From Lysobacterales bacterium (GTDB taxonomy: Bacteria > Pseudomonadota > Gammaproteobacteria > Xanthomonadales > SZUA-5), in contig JALHMG010000005.1 in the NCBI GenBank assembly GCA_022844135.1, positions 13,324-77,323 on the forward strand: a stretch of 64,000 nucleotides of DNA, written 5' to 3'. Positions 34,662 through 44,115 of the stretch are shown here, in pieces. Within the stretch, counting starts at the first letter, position 1. Each line of letters begins with the position of its first letter. The notes beneath the pieces were generated by a model. That model was not told the DNA's origin. It made no database searches and saw nothing but the letters and a program-made list of their open reading frames with translations. The position numbers and the translations under genes were made by a program.

Positions 34662-35972
34662 TCATGGCGCTTGGGCCCGTAGCGCCTTCAGGGCCGCAAC
34701 AAACTGATTCATGTCGTACTTGTCGCCATTCTCGACGGTCTTGTAAACGCGATCGACGCCGGCCTGCAACTGCTTGGCGGCTGCCTCGTCGAGCTGTTTG
34801 GCAGTCTCGAACGCCACGACGACGGATTGGGCCGCCAGCGCGGCCTGCTCGGCTGCGGCGAAGTCGCGGAATTCGCCACGTTCGGCGTCGCGCACCAGGC
34901 TCCCGAGAACCTTGCCGAGCGTGTCTTCGCCGAAGGTATATCCAGCCACTTGATCGAGCGAGGATTCGATATCGGCTTTCACTTTGCGTGCTGCGGCCAT
35001 GGTCTGATCCCGGCCTGCCAGCGTAGCGCGGTGCAAGGCTTTGGTATCGGCCAGCAGCTTTTCTGCGGCGCCGGGATTCACCACGCTGAGCACATGGCGA
35101 TACATCACAAGATTGCTATCGCCCAACCGCACAACGCCAGGACCGAGGCCAGTGCCAGGGCGCGGCCCCCACTGCTTACCGTCCATCGGACGGTGGCAGG
35201 CATGGCAGTCGAACAGGACGAGCTCGGGGAAGATGCCATTCCAACCGTGATTCGGATCGAGCAGCACATCAAGCAGATTCGCCGCAGCAATGCCCTGCCC
35301 CAGCGCCCAATCGCGACTGCCGTTGAACTCTCCCTTGCGCTCGATGTAATCGGCGTCGATTTCGTAGTGCGGATTGAGCCAGGTAAAGGTATCGAGCTCA
35401 AAGGACAAACGTGGATGCCCGGCACCCATGATTTCATGCGTGATCATGCGATCGGTGGTGCCCATATGGCAGGTCAGGCACAACTTGCCGCGGGCAACAG
35501 GATCGTTGGTTGGATACAACCCATCGGCGATTAACTTGGTGCGATCGGCGTTGGGATCGGCATGGGCAGCGACCCATTTCTCCGAGCCGCCATGACAAGC
35601 CTCGCATGACACACCATCGTCGACCAGAAACTTCTCGCCGCGCATCGCATCGGGGACGTTATGTGTATGGCAGTCCAGGCACACCTTCGCTTTCGTCGCG
35701 TCGCCCAGCCCCAGCTTTCGCGCGATGGCTTGGGATTCTGGTGTCGATAACGTTGCGAACGACTTCGCGTGCGGATCGACTTGCTGCCAGATGCTGAACT
35801 CGTTGCCGAGTATGGGCGAGTCGGCGCTGCGCTGATTGGCGCCGTGGCACACCGAACTGGCGCAACTGGCGGCGCCCAAGTGCTTGTGCGCAAAGATGGT
35901 GTCCACCGTGCCGGCGAATGCCGGTCCGAACACCAATCCAAATACGCCAACGATCAACCGTGCCAATCGCAT
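34662..35972 (-). CDS. periplasmic multiheme c-type cytochrome (c554-like)
   Basis: The 436-residue product has a signal peptide (MRLARLIVGVFGLVFGPAFA) and five heme-attachment candidates: one C-x4-CH (CASSVCH) and four C-x2-CH (CLDCH, CEACH, CLTCH, CHACH). Several additional His are available as distal ligands. The spacing resembles cytochrome c554/perihelical multiheme electron-transfer proteins. The C-terminal half after about residue 270 is helical and heme-free. GGGAG precedes the ATG at 35972, chosen over an upstream frame with no secretion signal. No partner oxidoreductase is adjacent; the electron donor and acceptor are unknown. Confidence 0.87.
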   Translation of the reverse strand: MRLARLIVGVFGLVFGPAFAGTVDTIFAHKHLGAASCASSVCHGANQRSADSPILGNEFSIWQQVDPHAKSFATLSTPESQAIARKLGLGDATKAKVCLDCHTHNVPDAMRGEKFLVDDGVSCEACHGGSEKWVAAHADPNADRTKLIADGLYPTNDPVARGKLCLTCHMGTTDRMITHEIMGAGHPRLSFELDTFTWLNPHYEIDADYIERKGEFNGSRDWALGQGIAAANLLDVLLDPNHGWNGIFPELVLFDCHACHRPMDGKQWGPRPGTGLGPGVVRLGDSNLVMYRHVLSVVNPGAAEKLLADTKALHRATLAGRDQTMAAARKVKADIESSLDQVAGYTFGEDTLGKVLGSLVRDAERGEFRDFAAAEQAALAAQSVVVAFETAKQLDEAAAKQLQAGVDRVYKTVENGDKYDMNQFVAALKALRAQAP

Positions 35973-36049
35973 CCCGATCTCCCGCAGCTTCCCCAAGCTC
36001 CCCGCATTCTGCCACGCCCGAAAGCAAAGTGGAGAAATGGTGAAGCGAT

Positions 36050-37276
36050 TCAGCGCAACTCGTCTTTTTCCGGATACCGGCCCATCGTCAACAGCAACAA
36101 CGCCCCGACGACAAAGAATCCTGCAATCCACGGTAGCGCAGGGTTGTAGCTGCCGTAATGATCGAAGACCTTCCCGGCCAGAAACGGGGCGAGACCCGAA
36201 GCGAGGCCAAAAGCCGCATATTGCACGCCATAAATGCGCCCGTAGTGTTTGAGGCCGAAATAACGCGCCGCGAGAAACGCCAGAAGGTCAGACTCGGCGC
36301 CAGCAGCGGCGCCAACCAGGGCCGCAGCGATCAGTGCTTGCGTGGTGGTGATGTGATCCTGCATCAACAACCAGGCCGCTAATGCGGGCAACGCGAGCAA
36401 CGGCAAAGTGATGCCGGGCGCCCAGAATCGATCGATCAGCCAACCGGTCACCAAACGGCCGACGATGATGCTGATGCCGATGGCGCCAGCGACCTGCGCC
36501 GCGGCTTTGGGATCAAACCCCTTGTCGATCAACATGGGTTGAAAATTGATGAACAATCCGCCGATGCCAAGCGCGACCAGCAGTATCGACAGCATCATCG
36601 CCCAGAAACGCCACTGTCGGGCTGCCTGTCCGAGCGTCACGCCGCCAGCGAGCGCCTGGGCGTGCGGCGCCAGGCCAATGTGCGTCGGGGCGGATTTCAA
36701 ATAGCGCCAGGCGAGCGGCAGCGCAATCAGTACCGGCATTGCGGCAATCGCCAAAACCGCTTTACGCCACCCGAATTCGGCAATCAACCACGCCGCCAGA
36801 CTCGGCAAGAACGCAGCCGTCAAGCCGGTTCCCATCAGCGCAATCGCCAGCGCCAGACCGCGATTGACCGGAAACCAGTCGTTGATTGCGCGTGTCCAGG
36901 AGATCGGCGTCGAACCTGCACCGACGATGCCGATCAGCACCCATATTGCGTAGAACACGAATAAATTGTTCGGCGCCAATGCCATCAACGCCAGCGCGCC
37001 TGTATAGGCCGCCGTGGCGCCGATCGCCACCTGACGTACGCCGATACGATCCATCAGCGCGCCGATAAACGGAATCGTCGCCACTGCGGCCAGCGTGAAG
37101 CAGAACAGCGCCAACTGCATATCGCCGCGCCCCCAGCCAAACTCGCTGGTGATCGGCAAAGTGAACGTGCCGACCATGTTGAACGGCACCGGCGAGGCGC
37201 CCAGCGCGATGCCAACCGTGCACGCGAGCAGCACTGTTTTGCCGACGGCAAATTCCTGGTAGCGAGAATTGGTCAT
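36050..37276 (-). CDS. major facilitator superfamily transporter
   Basis: This 408-residue protein has twelve predicted membrane helices in two halves. The first-half loop DRIGVRQVAIGA corresponds to the MFS motif A region; WTRAINDWFPVNRGLALAIALMGTGLTAAF is typical of the monocarboxylate/oxalate-formate-like branch. Substrate is not determinable from sequence. It is 77 bp upstream of the cytochrome gene on the same strand, and a bidirectional terminator separates it from the rplS operon. Confidence 0.9.
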   Translation of the reverse strand: MTNSRYQEFAVGKTVLLACTVGIALGASPVPFNMVGTFTLPITSEFGWGRGDMQLALFCFTLAAVATIPFIGALMDRIGVRQVAIGATAAYTGALALMALAPNNLFVFYAIWVLIGIVGAGSTPISWTRAINDWFPVNRGLALAIALMGTGLTAAFLPSLAAWLIAEFGWRKAVLAIAAMPVLIALPLAWRYLKSAPTHIGLAPHAQALAGGVTLGQAARQWRFWAMMLSILLVALGIGGLFINFQPMLIDKGFDPKAAAQVAGAIGISIIVGRLVTGWLIDRFWAPGITLPLLALPALAAWLLMQDHITTTQALIAAALVGAAAGAESDLLAFLAARYFGLKHYGRIYGVQYAAFGLASGLAPFLAGKVFDHYGSYNPALPWIAGFFVVGALLLLTMGRYPEKDELR

Positions 37277-37489
37277 CGCTCAGAGCCGCTCAAATTCTTC
37301 GATAGACGTCCCGGCAGATTAGACGATCGAAGCGAGCGTGTAACTGTTCGCGGGGTGTTTTGCGCGATGGCAAGCATTCGGACGCCGACTGCGACGTGCC
37401 GACTGTGGCGAACAAGGCAACACCCGGCTCATGCAGAACCAGAATGACCATGGAAAGGCCATGGCCCGGAGGCTGCGGCATAACGGGCG

Positions 37490-37519
37490 AAAAAAAGGCG
37501 CCCACTGGGCGCCTTTTTT
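37490..37519. terminator. bidirectional intrinsic terminator after rplS
   Basis: An A-run precedes GGCGCCC (37497-37503), loop ACT, GGGCGCC (37507-37513), followed by TTTTTT. The stem is perfect and both strands have a U-tract, so it can end transcription of the rplS operon on the minus strand and also plus-strand reads. Confidence 0.9.
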
Positions 37520-37537
37520 GGCAACTCGCGAAATGCC

Positions 37538-37897
37538 TCAGCCTTTGGCGGCCGACAGGTCTTCGCGAATGCGCGCAGCCTTGCCTTCCAGTTCGCGAAG
37601 GTAGTACAGCTTCGCAGCGCGCACTTTGCCGCGGCGCTTGATCTGTACCGAATCGATGGTCGGGCTGTAGGTCTGGAACACGCGCTCGACGCCCTCGCCG
37701 TGCGAAATCTTGCGCACCGTGAACGAGGAATTGAGGCCGCGGCTCTTCACTGCAATGACCACGCCTTCATAGGCCTGCAAGCGCTCGCGCGCGCCTTCCT
37801 TGACTTTGACATTGACGATCACCGTGTCGCCCGGCGTGAAGCCCGGCACAGGACGATTCATCTGCTCAGCTTCCAGTTGCTGAATGATTTTGCTCAT
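37538..37897 (-). CDS. rplS: 50S ribosomal protein L19
   Basis: This 119-residue protein matches L19 over its length ([14 protein letters not shown], then [29 protein letters not shown], then [15 protein letters not shown]). It binds 23S rRNA at the subunit interface. The true start is the ATG at 37897; upstream extension of the frame is spurious. It is last in the rpsP-rimM-trmD-rplS order that is conserved in proteobacteria and is followed by a strong terminator. Confidence 0.98.
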   Translation of the reverse strand: MSKIIQQLEAEQMNRPVPGFTPGDTVIVNVKVKEGARERLQAYEGVVIAVKSRGLNSSFTVRKISHGEGVERVFQTYSPTIDSVQIKRRGKVRAAKLYYLRELEGKAARIREDLSAAKG

Positions 37898-37970
37898 GGC
37901 ACCTAACCCTAAGACGACACTTGGAACGATTGGACGCTCGGCGACGCCACGGGCATACGCAGAGAGCCGG

Positions 37971-38723
37971 CTATTGTACACCGTTTTTATCTCGGTGCGC
38001 GGCTATGAACGCGTCGAGCAACGTCTGATCGCGTTTATTCAGCGTCAACTTGGCGAGCAGGTCGGGGCGTCGTAGCCAGGTCGCGCCGAGCGATTGCTGC
38101 CGGCGCCACCTGGCGATCTCGGCGTGATTGCCGGAGAGCAGAATCGGCGGCACATCGCCGAGCGGATGCTGCGGCGGACGCGTGTAATGCGGACAGTCGA
38201 GCACGCCATCCATGAAACTATCCTCGAGGGCGCTCTGGTCGGTGTGCAGAACACCGGGCATGAGGCGCGTGGCCGCATCGATCATGGTCAGCGCCGGCAA
38301 TTCTCCACCTGAGGTCACGAAATCGCCGAGCGACACTTCCTCATCGACCTGCGTGTCCACAAAGCGCTGATCGATGCCCTCGTAACGGCCGCAGACGAAG
38401 ATGATCTCTGCACGCGTCGAATACTCGATGGCCAGCGCCTGATCGAACCGCCTGCCTTGCGGCGACATAGATACGACGCGCGCGTCCGGCAACACCGACC
38501 TGGCGGCACCGAGCGCGCGCATCAGCGGCTCGATCAACATCACCATTCCCGGACCGCCGCCGAAGGGCCGATCGTCGACGGTGCGGTAATTATCGGTGGT
38601 GTAATCGCGCGGGTTGAAACAGTGCAACTGCAACTGCCCGCGTTCGAGCGCGCGACCCACAACGCCCATCGTCAAGGTCTGTCGAACCAGGTCCGGGAAT
38701 AACGTCAGCAGCGCAACCTTCAC
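37971..38723 (-). CDS. trmD: tRNA (guanine-N1)-methyltransferase
   Basis: The 250-residue product is a SPOUT-class enzyme that methylates G37 of tRNAs with S-adenosylmethionine, preventing +1 frameshifts. Visible hallmarks are [13 protein letters not shown], the knotted-fold segment [29 protein letters not shown] and the C-terminal [13 protein letters not shown]. The start is GTG at 38723, in a 4-nt GTGA overlap with rimM. Confidence 0.97.
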   Translation of the reverse strand: MKVALLTLFPDLVRQTLTMGVVGRALERGQLQLHCFNPRDYTTDNYRTVDDRPFGGGPGMVMLIEPLMRALGAARSVLPDARVVSMSPQGRRFDQALAIEYSTRAEIIFVCGRYEGIDQRFVDTQVDEEVSLGDFVTSGGELPALTMIDAATRLMPGVLHTDQSALEDSFMDGVLDCPHYTRPPQHPLGDVPPILLSGNHAEIARWRRQQSLGATWLRRPDLLAKLTLNKRDQTLLDAFIAAHRDKNGVQ

Positions 38724-39205
38724 GGGGCATCCCAGTCGACATCGATGCGCCCGGCGTCCAGATCGACGCGATCGACGTGCCGCCCGATCGCAAACGGCAC
38801 CATGCACTCACGCTCGCCGCGCACCACCAGAATGGGGTGGCTGCCATTACTAAAAACATGATCGACGACGCCGAGCACGACGCCCTCGCGATTGACGACA
38901 TTGAGACCCTCAAGATCGGCCCAGTAGTACTCGCCGTCGAGCGTCGGCAACTGGCTTCGGGCAACGCTGACGATTTTGCCGCGAAAGCGCAGCGCCGCAT
39001 CGCGATCCGCTACACCTTCGAGAATGATGAGCGCGTGCGCCCCCGCCATACGCCCGCTGATGCGCTGCTGGGTGCCGTCGATAACGACGCTCTGAAACGA
39101 CAAAAGCCGCTCCGGCGGATCGCAGAACGATTCCGCCTTGAGCTGGCCTTTGATGCCGTGGGGCGACAGGATGCGCCCCACCTCGATCAAGCGTTCCGCG
39201 GCCAT
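38720..39205 (-). CDS. rimM: ribosome maturation factor RimM
   Basis: The 161-residue product matches RimM: N-terminal VGRILSPHGIKGQLKAESF and the PRC-barrel-like C-terminal part EYYWADLEGLNVVNREGVVLGVV with PFAIGRHVDRVDLDAGRIDVDW. It assists 30S head assembly by contacting S19. It overlaps trmD by 4 nt and is 13 bp downstream of rpsP, so translation is likely coupled in the operon. Confidence 0.96.
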   Translation of the reverse strand: MAAERLIEVGRILSPHGIKGQLKAESFCDPPERLLSFQSVVIDGTQQRISGRMAGAHALIILEGVADRDAALRFRGKIVSVARSQLPTLDGEYYWADLEGLNVVNREGVVLGVVDHVFSNGSHPILVVRGERECMVPFAIGRHVDRVDLDAGRIDVDWDAP

Positions 39206-39218
39206 GGCCGCGACCCGC

Positions 39219-39482
39219 TTAAGCAGCAGCCGCGGGCTGCGACTTCTGCGCGAGTTTGATCAGCTGGCGAACTTTTTCGGTCGGCTGCGCGCCGACACCT
39301 TGCCAATGCGCGACGCGACCCAGGTCCAGCGACAGCGGCACTTCCTTGCCTTGCGCGATCGGGTTGTAAAAGCCCACACGCTCAATGCTGCGACCATCGC
39401 GGGAATAGCGCTCGTCGGCGACGACGATGTGATAAAACGGACGCTTCTTGGCGCCACCGCGTGCCAGGCGAATCTTGACCAT
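39219..39482 (-). CDS. rpsP: 30S ribosomal protein S16
   Basis: This 87-residue protein is S16 ([41 protein letters not shown]). First gene of the ribosomal/tRNA-modification operon, with an AAGG-type ribosome site at the ATG. Length is normal for the family. Confidence 0.98.
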   Translation of the reverse strand: MVKIRLARGGAKKRPFYHIVVADERYSRDGRSIERVGFYNPIAQGKEVPLSLDLGRVAHWQGVGAQPTEKVRQLIKLAQKSQPAAAA

Positions 39483-39526
39483 CCTTGGATCCCTTCTACT
39501 GAAACTTGCGAGGAAGTAAGAGCGAG

Positions 39527-39532
39527 ATTGTA
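39527..39532 (-). promoter_or_regulatory. -10 candidate for the rpsP operon
   Basis: TACAAT on the minus strand lies about 45 nt upstream of the rpsP start. The -35 region at 16-18 bp spacing is poor (TTCGTT-like), so the assignment rests mainly on the -10 match and position. Confidence 0.35.
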
Positions 39533-39638
39533 GCCCGGCAACGATTGAAAACGAAAGGGGCTGCGCTGAAGGACTTCTGAATGAAACGGGATCGGACAGC
39601 GCCGGACTGGGCGGTCAACGCCCGAATCGCCGCAAATT

Positions 39639-40730
39639 TCAATCCTCAAAATCGGCCACCAACAACTCGTCGTTGCGACTCAAATAACCGCACTGCCCGG
39701 TGTCCCACTCGGATGCGATGCTTGCCAGCATCGCGTTGTAGATCGGCACCGAGACGCTGTTGATGCCTGCGTCGCCGCGGATCATGAACACGCCGTACAA
39801 CTCGCGCTCGAAATCGAGCCAGGGGAAAAACCCGAATGCACCCAGACTGTGGATCAACGGTTTGGCAGGCGCGATGCGGACGTTGTCGTGCCAGCTTCCC
39901 AGGCCATAGCGAATCGGTGGCTCGGCGTTGCCCGGCGCATAGGCAATGGGCAAGTTGCCAACCAGATTGACCTGCAGTTGCGCCACACTCGAGGCTCGCA
40001 ATACCTTTTGCCCGTTGCCGCGCCCGCGATTGGCGAGCATCGCCAGCACGCGCCCGTAGTCGCGCAGATTGCTGCGTGCACTCCCCGCGATGCCGTAGTT
40101 GGTGGTCGGGCCAAACGCCAGCCAATCGATGCTGGTGGCACCCAGCGGTGCGCCTATCTCCGCCTGCCAACGCGCCTGCCAGTCGCCGCCGCCGCGCACT
40201 TCGGCGACTCGCCCGGCGATATGCATCGACACTCCGCCGTATGAGAACTGCCCGCCGACGCTGTAGCCGGCGTTGAGCGGACGGCAACAGGCAATCTGAT
40301 CGACTGCCTGCGCCAATGTGATGTTGGTATTGAACAGCACCAACGAACCCGAGTCGTCGCCATAGCCTGCGGTGTGACTGAACATCTGGCGAAGCGTCAT
40401 CGTGCCCTTCTCGCCCGTGAACTGCGGCAAGTAGCTGACCACGGGCTCGTCCAGCGACACTTGACCGCGCTCGGCGAGCTGCAAGATGCGTAGCGCACTG
40501 AGTAGCTTGGAGGCCGAGGCGATCGCAAGCACCGTGTTGGCGTCGTAGCCGCCCAGATAGTCTTCAGCAAGCACCCCGCGCCGATCGCCGATCAGCAAAC
40601 CGCCACCGGGCAGATTCTGACTGCCGATCAATTGCGAAAAACTCTGCCGGGCATCAGCGAACTGGCAGGTGGGATTGGCCGACGCGAATGCGGGCAAGAA
40701 ACAACAAAGCAGAAGATGGGCAAATCGCAT
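39639..40730 (-). CDS. secreted serine hydrolase of the beta-lactamase/PBP fold with DFED end
   Basis: The 363-residue product has a signal peptide (MRFAHLLLCCFLPAFASA). Motif S-x-x-K is SASK in IASASKLLSA; a Y-S/Y-G type tyrosine motif is likely in GQFSYGGVSMHIAG; and HSLGAFG near the C-terminus is the probable third motif. The protein ends NDELLVADFED, which resembles the F-x-N-G-F-E tail of other exported proteins here. GGAGG is ideally placed before the ATG. It is divergent from the sialidase-like gene across 141 bp, so the two may share control. Substrate unknown. Confidence 0.83.
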   Translation of the reverse strand: MRFAHLLLCCFLPAFASANPTCQFADARQSFSQLIGSQNLPGGGLLIGDRRGVLAEDYLGGYDANTVLAIASASKLLSALRILQLAERGQVSLDEPVVSYLPQFTGEKGTMTLRQMFSHTAGYGDDSGSLVLFNTNITLAQAVDQIACCRPLNAGYSVGGQFSYGGVSMHIAGRVAEVRGGGDWQARWQAEIGAPLGATSIDWLAFGPTTNYGIAGSARSNLRDYGRVLAMLANRGRGNGQKVLRASSVAQLQVNLVGNLPIAYAPGNAEPPIRYGLGSWHDNVRIAPAKPLIHSLGAFGFFPWLDFERELYGVFMIRGDAGINSVSVPIYNAMLASIASEWDTGQCGYLSRNDELLVADFED

Positions 40731-40871
40731 GAAACCTCCGAACTCGACCTGCGCTACAACTCCCGATCGCGCCTGCGGTTGACGTTCCGCAGGGCCCTTA
40801 CTCAAAGTCTGGCGATCACGCGCATGCAATTCGCTCATACAATGCGGGCAATTCACGCCGGGAGAACCACG

Positions 40872-42119
40872 ATGGTCCGGAATTTCCTGGCAGCGGCGTT
40901 TCTGACGACCGGCGCGAACGCCACCGCACTGAGCATTGAGCCGCTCGCACTCGATTCGATTGGCGCCGCCGCGCAACCGAGTCTGGCGCACGACGGATCG
41001 GACGGATTTGTTCTTTCGTGGCAGTCCAGGCTGGACGATGGCTGTGTGGCGTTGCGTGCGGCCACTCTGTCGGCGCAAGGCGGACTCGGACCTGTCCGCG
41101 AAGTGGCCCGCGGCTGCGACTGGTTCGTCAACTGGGCCGATTTTCCGTCGTTGTTGGTTGCCGATAACGGCGACTGGGTCAGCTTCTGGTTACAGAAATC
41201 TGGCGAGGGCACCTACGCTTACGACGTGCGCAGCACGCGCTCGCGCGATCGCGGCCGCAGCTGGTCTGCGCCAACCACGATTCACGATGATGGCACGCCA
41301 ACGGAACATGGCTTCGTTTCGATGGCGCCCGCAGGCGGCGACAAGGTGCTGATGGTCTGGCTGGACGGTCGCCACACCGGCGGCGCGCATGATCACGGCG
41401 ATCATCACCCCGGTATCGGCGGCAACATGACGCTGCGCAGCGCCGTGCTGTCGCGCGAAGCGGTCATGAACCACGAGCTGGAGATTGACGACAACGTTTG
41501 CTCCTGCTGCCCTACCGATCTGGTGCGCCTGCACAACGACGAACATCGGGTGGTGTTCCGCAACCGAACCGACCAGGAGATCCGCGACATCGGCATGGCG
41601 CGCTTCGATGGCAAAACCTGGCACGACGAGGGCATCGTGCATCCCGACCAGTGGACCATTGCCGCGTGTCCGGTCAACGGCCCTGCGATCGCCGCCCGCG
41701 GCGCTGAGACGCTGGTGGCCTGGGCGACCATGGGTGGCGGCGAAGGCTTGGCCATTCGTGCGAAATTGCTCAACGGCGAAATGCTGGAGCTGGAGCGCGG
41801 CGATGCGCTGGGTCGCCTTGATGCGGCAGTGTTCGGCGAAGATTGGCTGATCAGTTGGCTCGGAAATGGGGAATCTGGAACAACGCTGCGCCTGGGCCGA
41901 TTCGATGCGGGGCTGCGCGAGCGTTCGCGACACGACGTCGCCACTTTGCCGCGAGGTCGCGATATCGGCATGCCCAGGCTGGCCGCCAACCGTTTGGTCG
42001 CGATGATGGTATGGACCGAATCGGGCGCACAGGGGCCGCGCGTCGTCGGCCGGCGCGTGACCACCGCCAGCCAGGTTAGTCGCGGCTCATCAGTCGAATC
42101 CAAGGTGCGCCGCCCCTGA
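40872..42119 (+). CDS. secreted sialidase-like (BNR-type propeller) protein
   Basis: The 415-residue product has a signal peptide (MVRNFLAAAFLTTGANA). Its beta-propeller-type repeats have Asp-box-like segments (TRSRDRGRSWSAP) and family-typical blocks PSLLVADNGDWVSFWLQ, VLMVWLDGRHTGG and IDDNVCSCCPTDLV. The C-S-C-C motif with the nearby His-rich HDHGDHHPG could bind metal. Catalytic sialidase residues (Arg triad, Tyr/Glu pair) cannot be confirmed, so a glycosidase activity is not claimed. GGGAGA precedes the ATG, preferred over a longer frame. Confidence 0.75.
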   Translation: MVRNFLAAAFLTTGANATALSIEPLALDSIGAAAQPSLAHDGSDGFVLSWQSRLDDGCVALRAATLSAQGGLGPVREVARGCDWFVNWADFPSLLVADNGDWVSFWLQKSGEGTYAYDVRSTRSRDRGRSWSAPTTIHDDGTPTEHGFVSMAPAGGDKVLMVWLDGRHTGGAHDHGDHHPGIGGNMTLRSAVLSREAVMNHELEIDDNVCSCCPTDLVRLHNDEHRVVFRNRTDQEIRDIGMARFDGKTWHDEGIVHPDQWTIAACPVNGPAIAARGAETLVAWATMGGGEGLAIRAKLLNGEMLELERGDALGRLDAAVFGEDWLISWLGNGESGTTLRLGRFDAGLRERSRHDVATLPRGRDIGMPRLAANRLVAMMVWTESGAQGPRVVGRRVTTASQVSRGSSVESKVRRP

Positions 42120-42171
42120 GCGCCATTCATGCGCAGCGAGACTATGCTGGGAAAAAGTTTGGAGGCCCGAC

Positions 42172-42897
42172 ATGCGCACCGCCCTGGTGACCAACGCCAC
42201 CCAATATGCCGGCCCTGGCGCGGTGCGCGCCCTGCTGCAGCTGCCGATGCGCGTGTTGTGCCACGATCGCTCGTTCTGCGAAGCGGCAAAGCGCGACGCC
42301 TTCGCCGCCGAGATGATCGGCGCCGAATGCCTGCGCGGCGCGACACCCGTCGAGCTGGCCGATGAGCTTCGCGCTGGCAATCTGGCGATCGACGCATTCG
42401 TCTCAAACGATGCTCACCCGATCACACGCGCGGCGATCGGCGAGATCGCCCTGGACGACCTGCGAAACACCTTCGAGGCGTTGCTGGTGTTTCCAGTGCA
42501 ACTCACGCAGTTGCTGCTGCCAGCAATGAAGGCACGCCGCAGCGGCAGCATCGTCTTTGTCACCTCCGCAAGGCCGCTCAAACCGGAGCCGGGGTTTGCT
42601 GTGCCAACCACCATCCGCGCTGGCGCCAGCGCTTTCTCGCATGCGCTGGCGCATGAGGTGGCGAGTTTCGGCATCCAGGTCAACGCCGTCGCACCGAACT
42701 ACTTGTACAGCGAAATGTACTACCCGCGGGCACGCTTCATCGACGACCCGGCGGGCCGCGAACAGATCGCACAATTGGTGCCGATGGGTCGGCTCGGTTC
42801 GCCAGAGGAGATCGGCGAGCTGATCGCCTTTCTGGTCTCGGGCCGATCCACGTTTCTCACCGGGCAAACCGTTCACTTTACCGGTGGCTGGCCGTAG
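42172..42897 (+). CDS. halohydrin-dehalogenase-like short-chain dehydrogenase lacking the catalytic Tyr
   Basis: The 241-residue protein tracks the halohydrin dehalogenase (HheC-type) branch of the SDR family: MRTALVTNATQYAGPGA in place of a classical Gly-rich NAD site, CHDRSF, FVSND, IVFVTSARP, IRAGASAFSHALAHEV and NAVAPNYLYSE. Ser132 and Arg149 of the catalytic set Ser132-Tyr145-Arg149 (HheC numbering, which coincides here) are present, but position 145 is Pro in AVPTTIR. Classical SDR function also needs the Tyr, so the enzyme is inactive, altered or regulatory. No NAD(P)-binding Gly pattern is seen. It follows the sialidase-like gene by 52 bp. Confidence 0.82.
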   Translation: MRTALVTNATQYAGPGAVRALLQLPMRVLCHDRSFCEAAKRDAFAAEMIGAECLRGATPVELADELRAGNLAIDAFVSNDAHPITRAAIGEIALDDLRNTFEALLVFPVQLTQLLLPAMKARRSGSIVFVTSARPLKPEPGFAVPTTIRAGASAFSHALAHEVASFGIQVNAVAPNYLYSEMYYPRARFIDDPAGREQIAQLVPMGRLGSPEEIGELIAFLVSGRSTFLTGQTVHFTGGWP

Positions 42898-43075
42898 GAA
42901 CGACGCCTTGTCTTTGCGGCACGGCGGCATCACATCGTCAGGCCACGTCGCTCACGGCCCGCGGCGATGCTTGCAGCAATCCACTCGTCAGCAACCTTCA
43001 ACGCCGACCGCAATCGGCCTGCAACGATCCATCAAGGCACGCGCGTTCCGCGGGCCCTTCGCTTGCGCCGTCGAC

Positions 43076-43951
43076 TCACGGCAACAAGCGCAGTTCGATG
43101 ATTTTGCTGCCTGCCAACTTGAGCTGCACCTTGGCTCCCTCGGTCAGCGGCATGGACTGCGCAACGGATGCTTTGTAGCCGCATTCGGACATCGAGTTGA
43201 GTCCAGCGGATTGGAATGTCTCGCCGTTGATGACGATTTCAAACTGCTGGCGCGTGCGGCGGGTCCTGGATGTCACGCGCTCGATCGTGCCGCCAAACGA
43301 TCGAACCTTGGCAACCTCCGGGTTCAGACAGCTTGGCGTTTCGGGCCAGGTTTGGTTGAGGTTGATATGCGCGACCAGGCCGAACAACGCGCCGGCGGGC
43401 AGGATCATGGCGAGGCTCTGCATCAGATCGCGCCGCAGCCTGCGTATGCCGAAGAAGATCAGGACCGATGCGAAAACGACCAGTGGCGCCATCCCAAACG
43501 CCGGGTACCAGTCCCAGCTCGCCGTTTGTGCAGCGTAGTGCACGCGGGAGGCGTCAAAGCTGATGCGCTGGATACGCGCCGAGAGCATCGATAGCCCAAT
43601 AAACAACGCGATGCCAAGCCCGGGTGCGACCAGTGCGATTGGCAACCACCAAAGCATCAGTCCGGTGTCGTGGCGGGCGAGGCCGGGTTTTGCCTCTGGA
43701 TAGAGCAACGGCAAGTTGTCGCCAATTCCAAGATCGGAGGTGCGCGGCGACGTTGGCAAGTTCACGCGGATACGCTGTCCCTCGGCATGAAAATCCACAA
43801 CCCACTGGCGCGCAGATGGATCGCTCGGTCTCAGCCCTACCACGGTGCCCGTTACCCGCGTTGCGCGTCTCAACCAGCGCCAGCGCCAGATCGCAACACC
43901 GATGCCAGCGGCGGGCATCAGCACAAACAACACCAGCGCAACGGTATTCAA
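43076..43951 (-). CDS. membrane protein with DUF3592-like extracytoplasmic loop
   Basis: The 291-residue protein has an N-terminal helix (VALVLFVLMPAAGIGVAIW). A loop follows with TRVTGTVVGLRPSD and a QRIRVNLPTSPRTSDLGIGDNLPLLYPE pattern typical of DUF3592-type proteins. Then come helices around 100-130, 150-170 and 180-200, and a C-terminal soluble beta region. Function unknown. The 178 bp after the SDR gene and the 164 bp before the next gene hold no further ORF I trust. Confidence 0.65.
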   Translation of the reverse strand: MNTVALVLFVLMPAAGIGVAIWRWRWLRRATRVTGTVVGLRPSDPSARQWVVDFHAEGQRIRVNLPTSPRTSDLGIGDNLPLLYPEAKPGLARHDTGLMLWWLPIALVAPGLGIALFIGLSMLSARIQRISFDASRVHYAAQTASWDWYPAFGMAPLVVFASVLIFFGIRRLRRDLMQSLAMILPAGALFGLVAHINLNQTWPETPSCLNPEVAKVRSFGGTIERVTSRTRRTRQQFEIVINGETFQSAGLNSMSECGYKASVAQSMPLTEGAKVQLKLAGSKIIELRLLP

Positions 43952-44115
43952 GGCGACTTTCCGATGTTGTGGGTGGATGCAGCCAGAAGCTCGAAACGAT
44001 GGCAGACGCCGGGACTTTTCCGAGCGACACAGCTATCGACACATTGTCGAGAGGCAACGGTCAGACCGCGGCACAACACGACGTGGACACAGCCGCGCTG
44101 TCGACGGCAGGTGTT

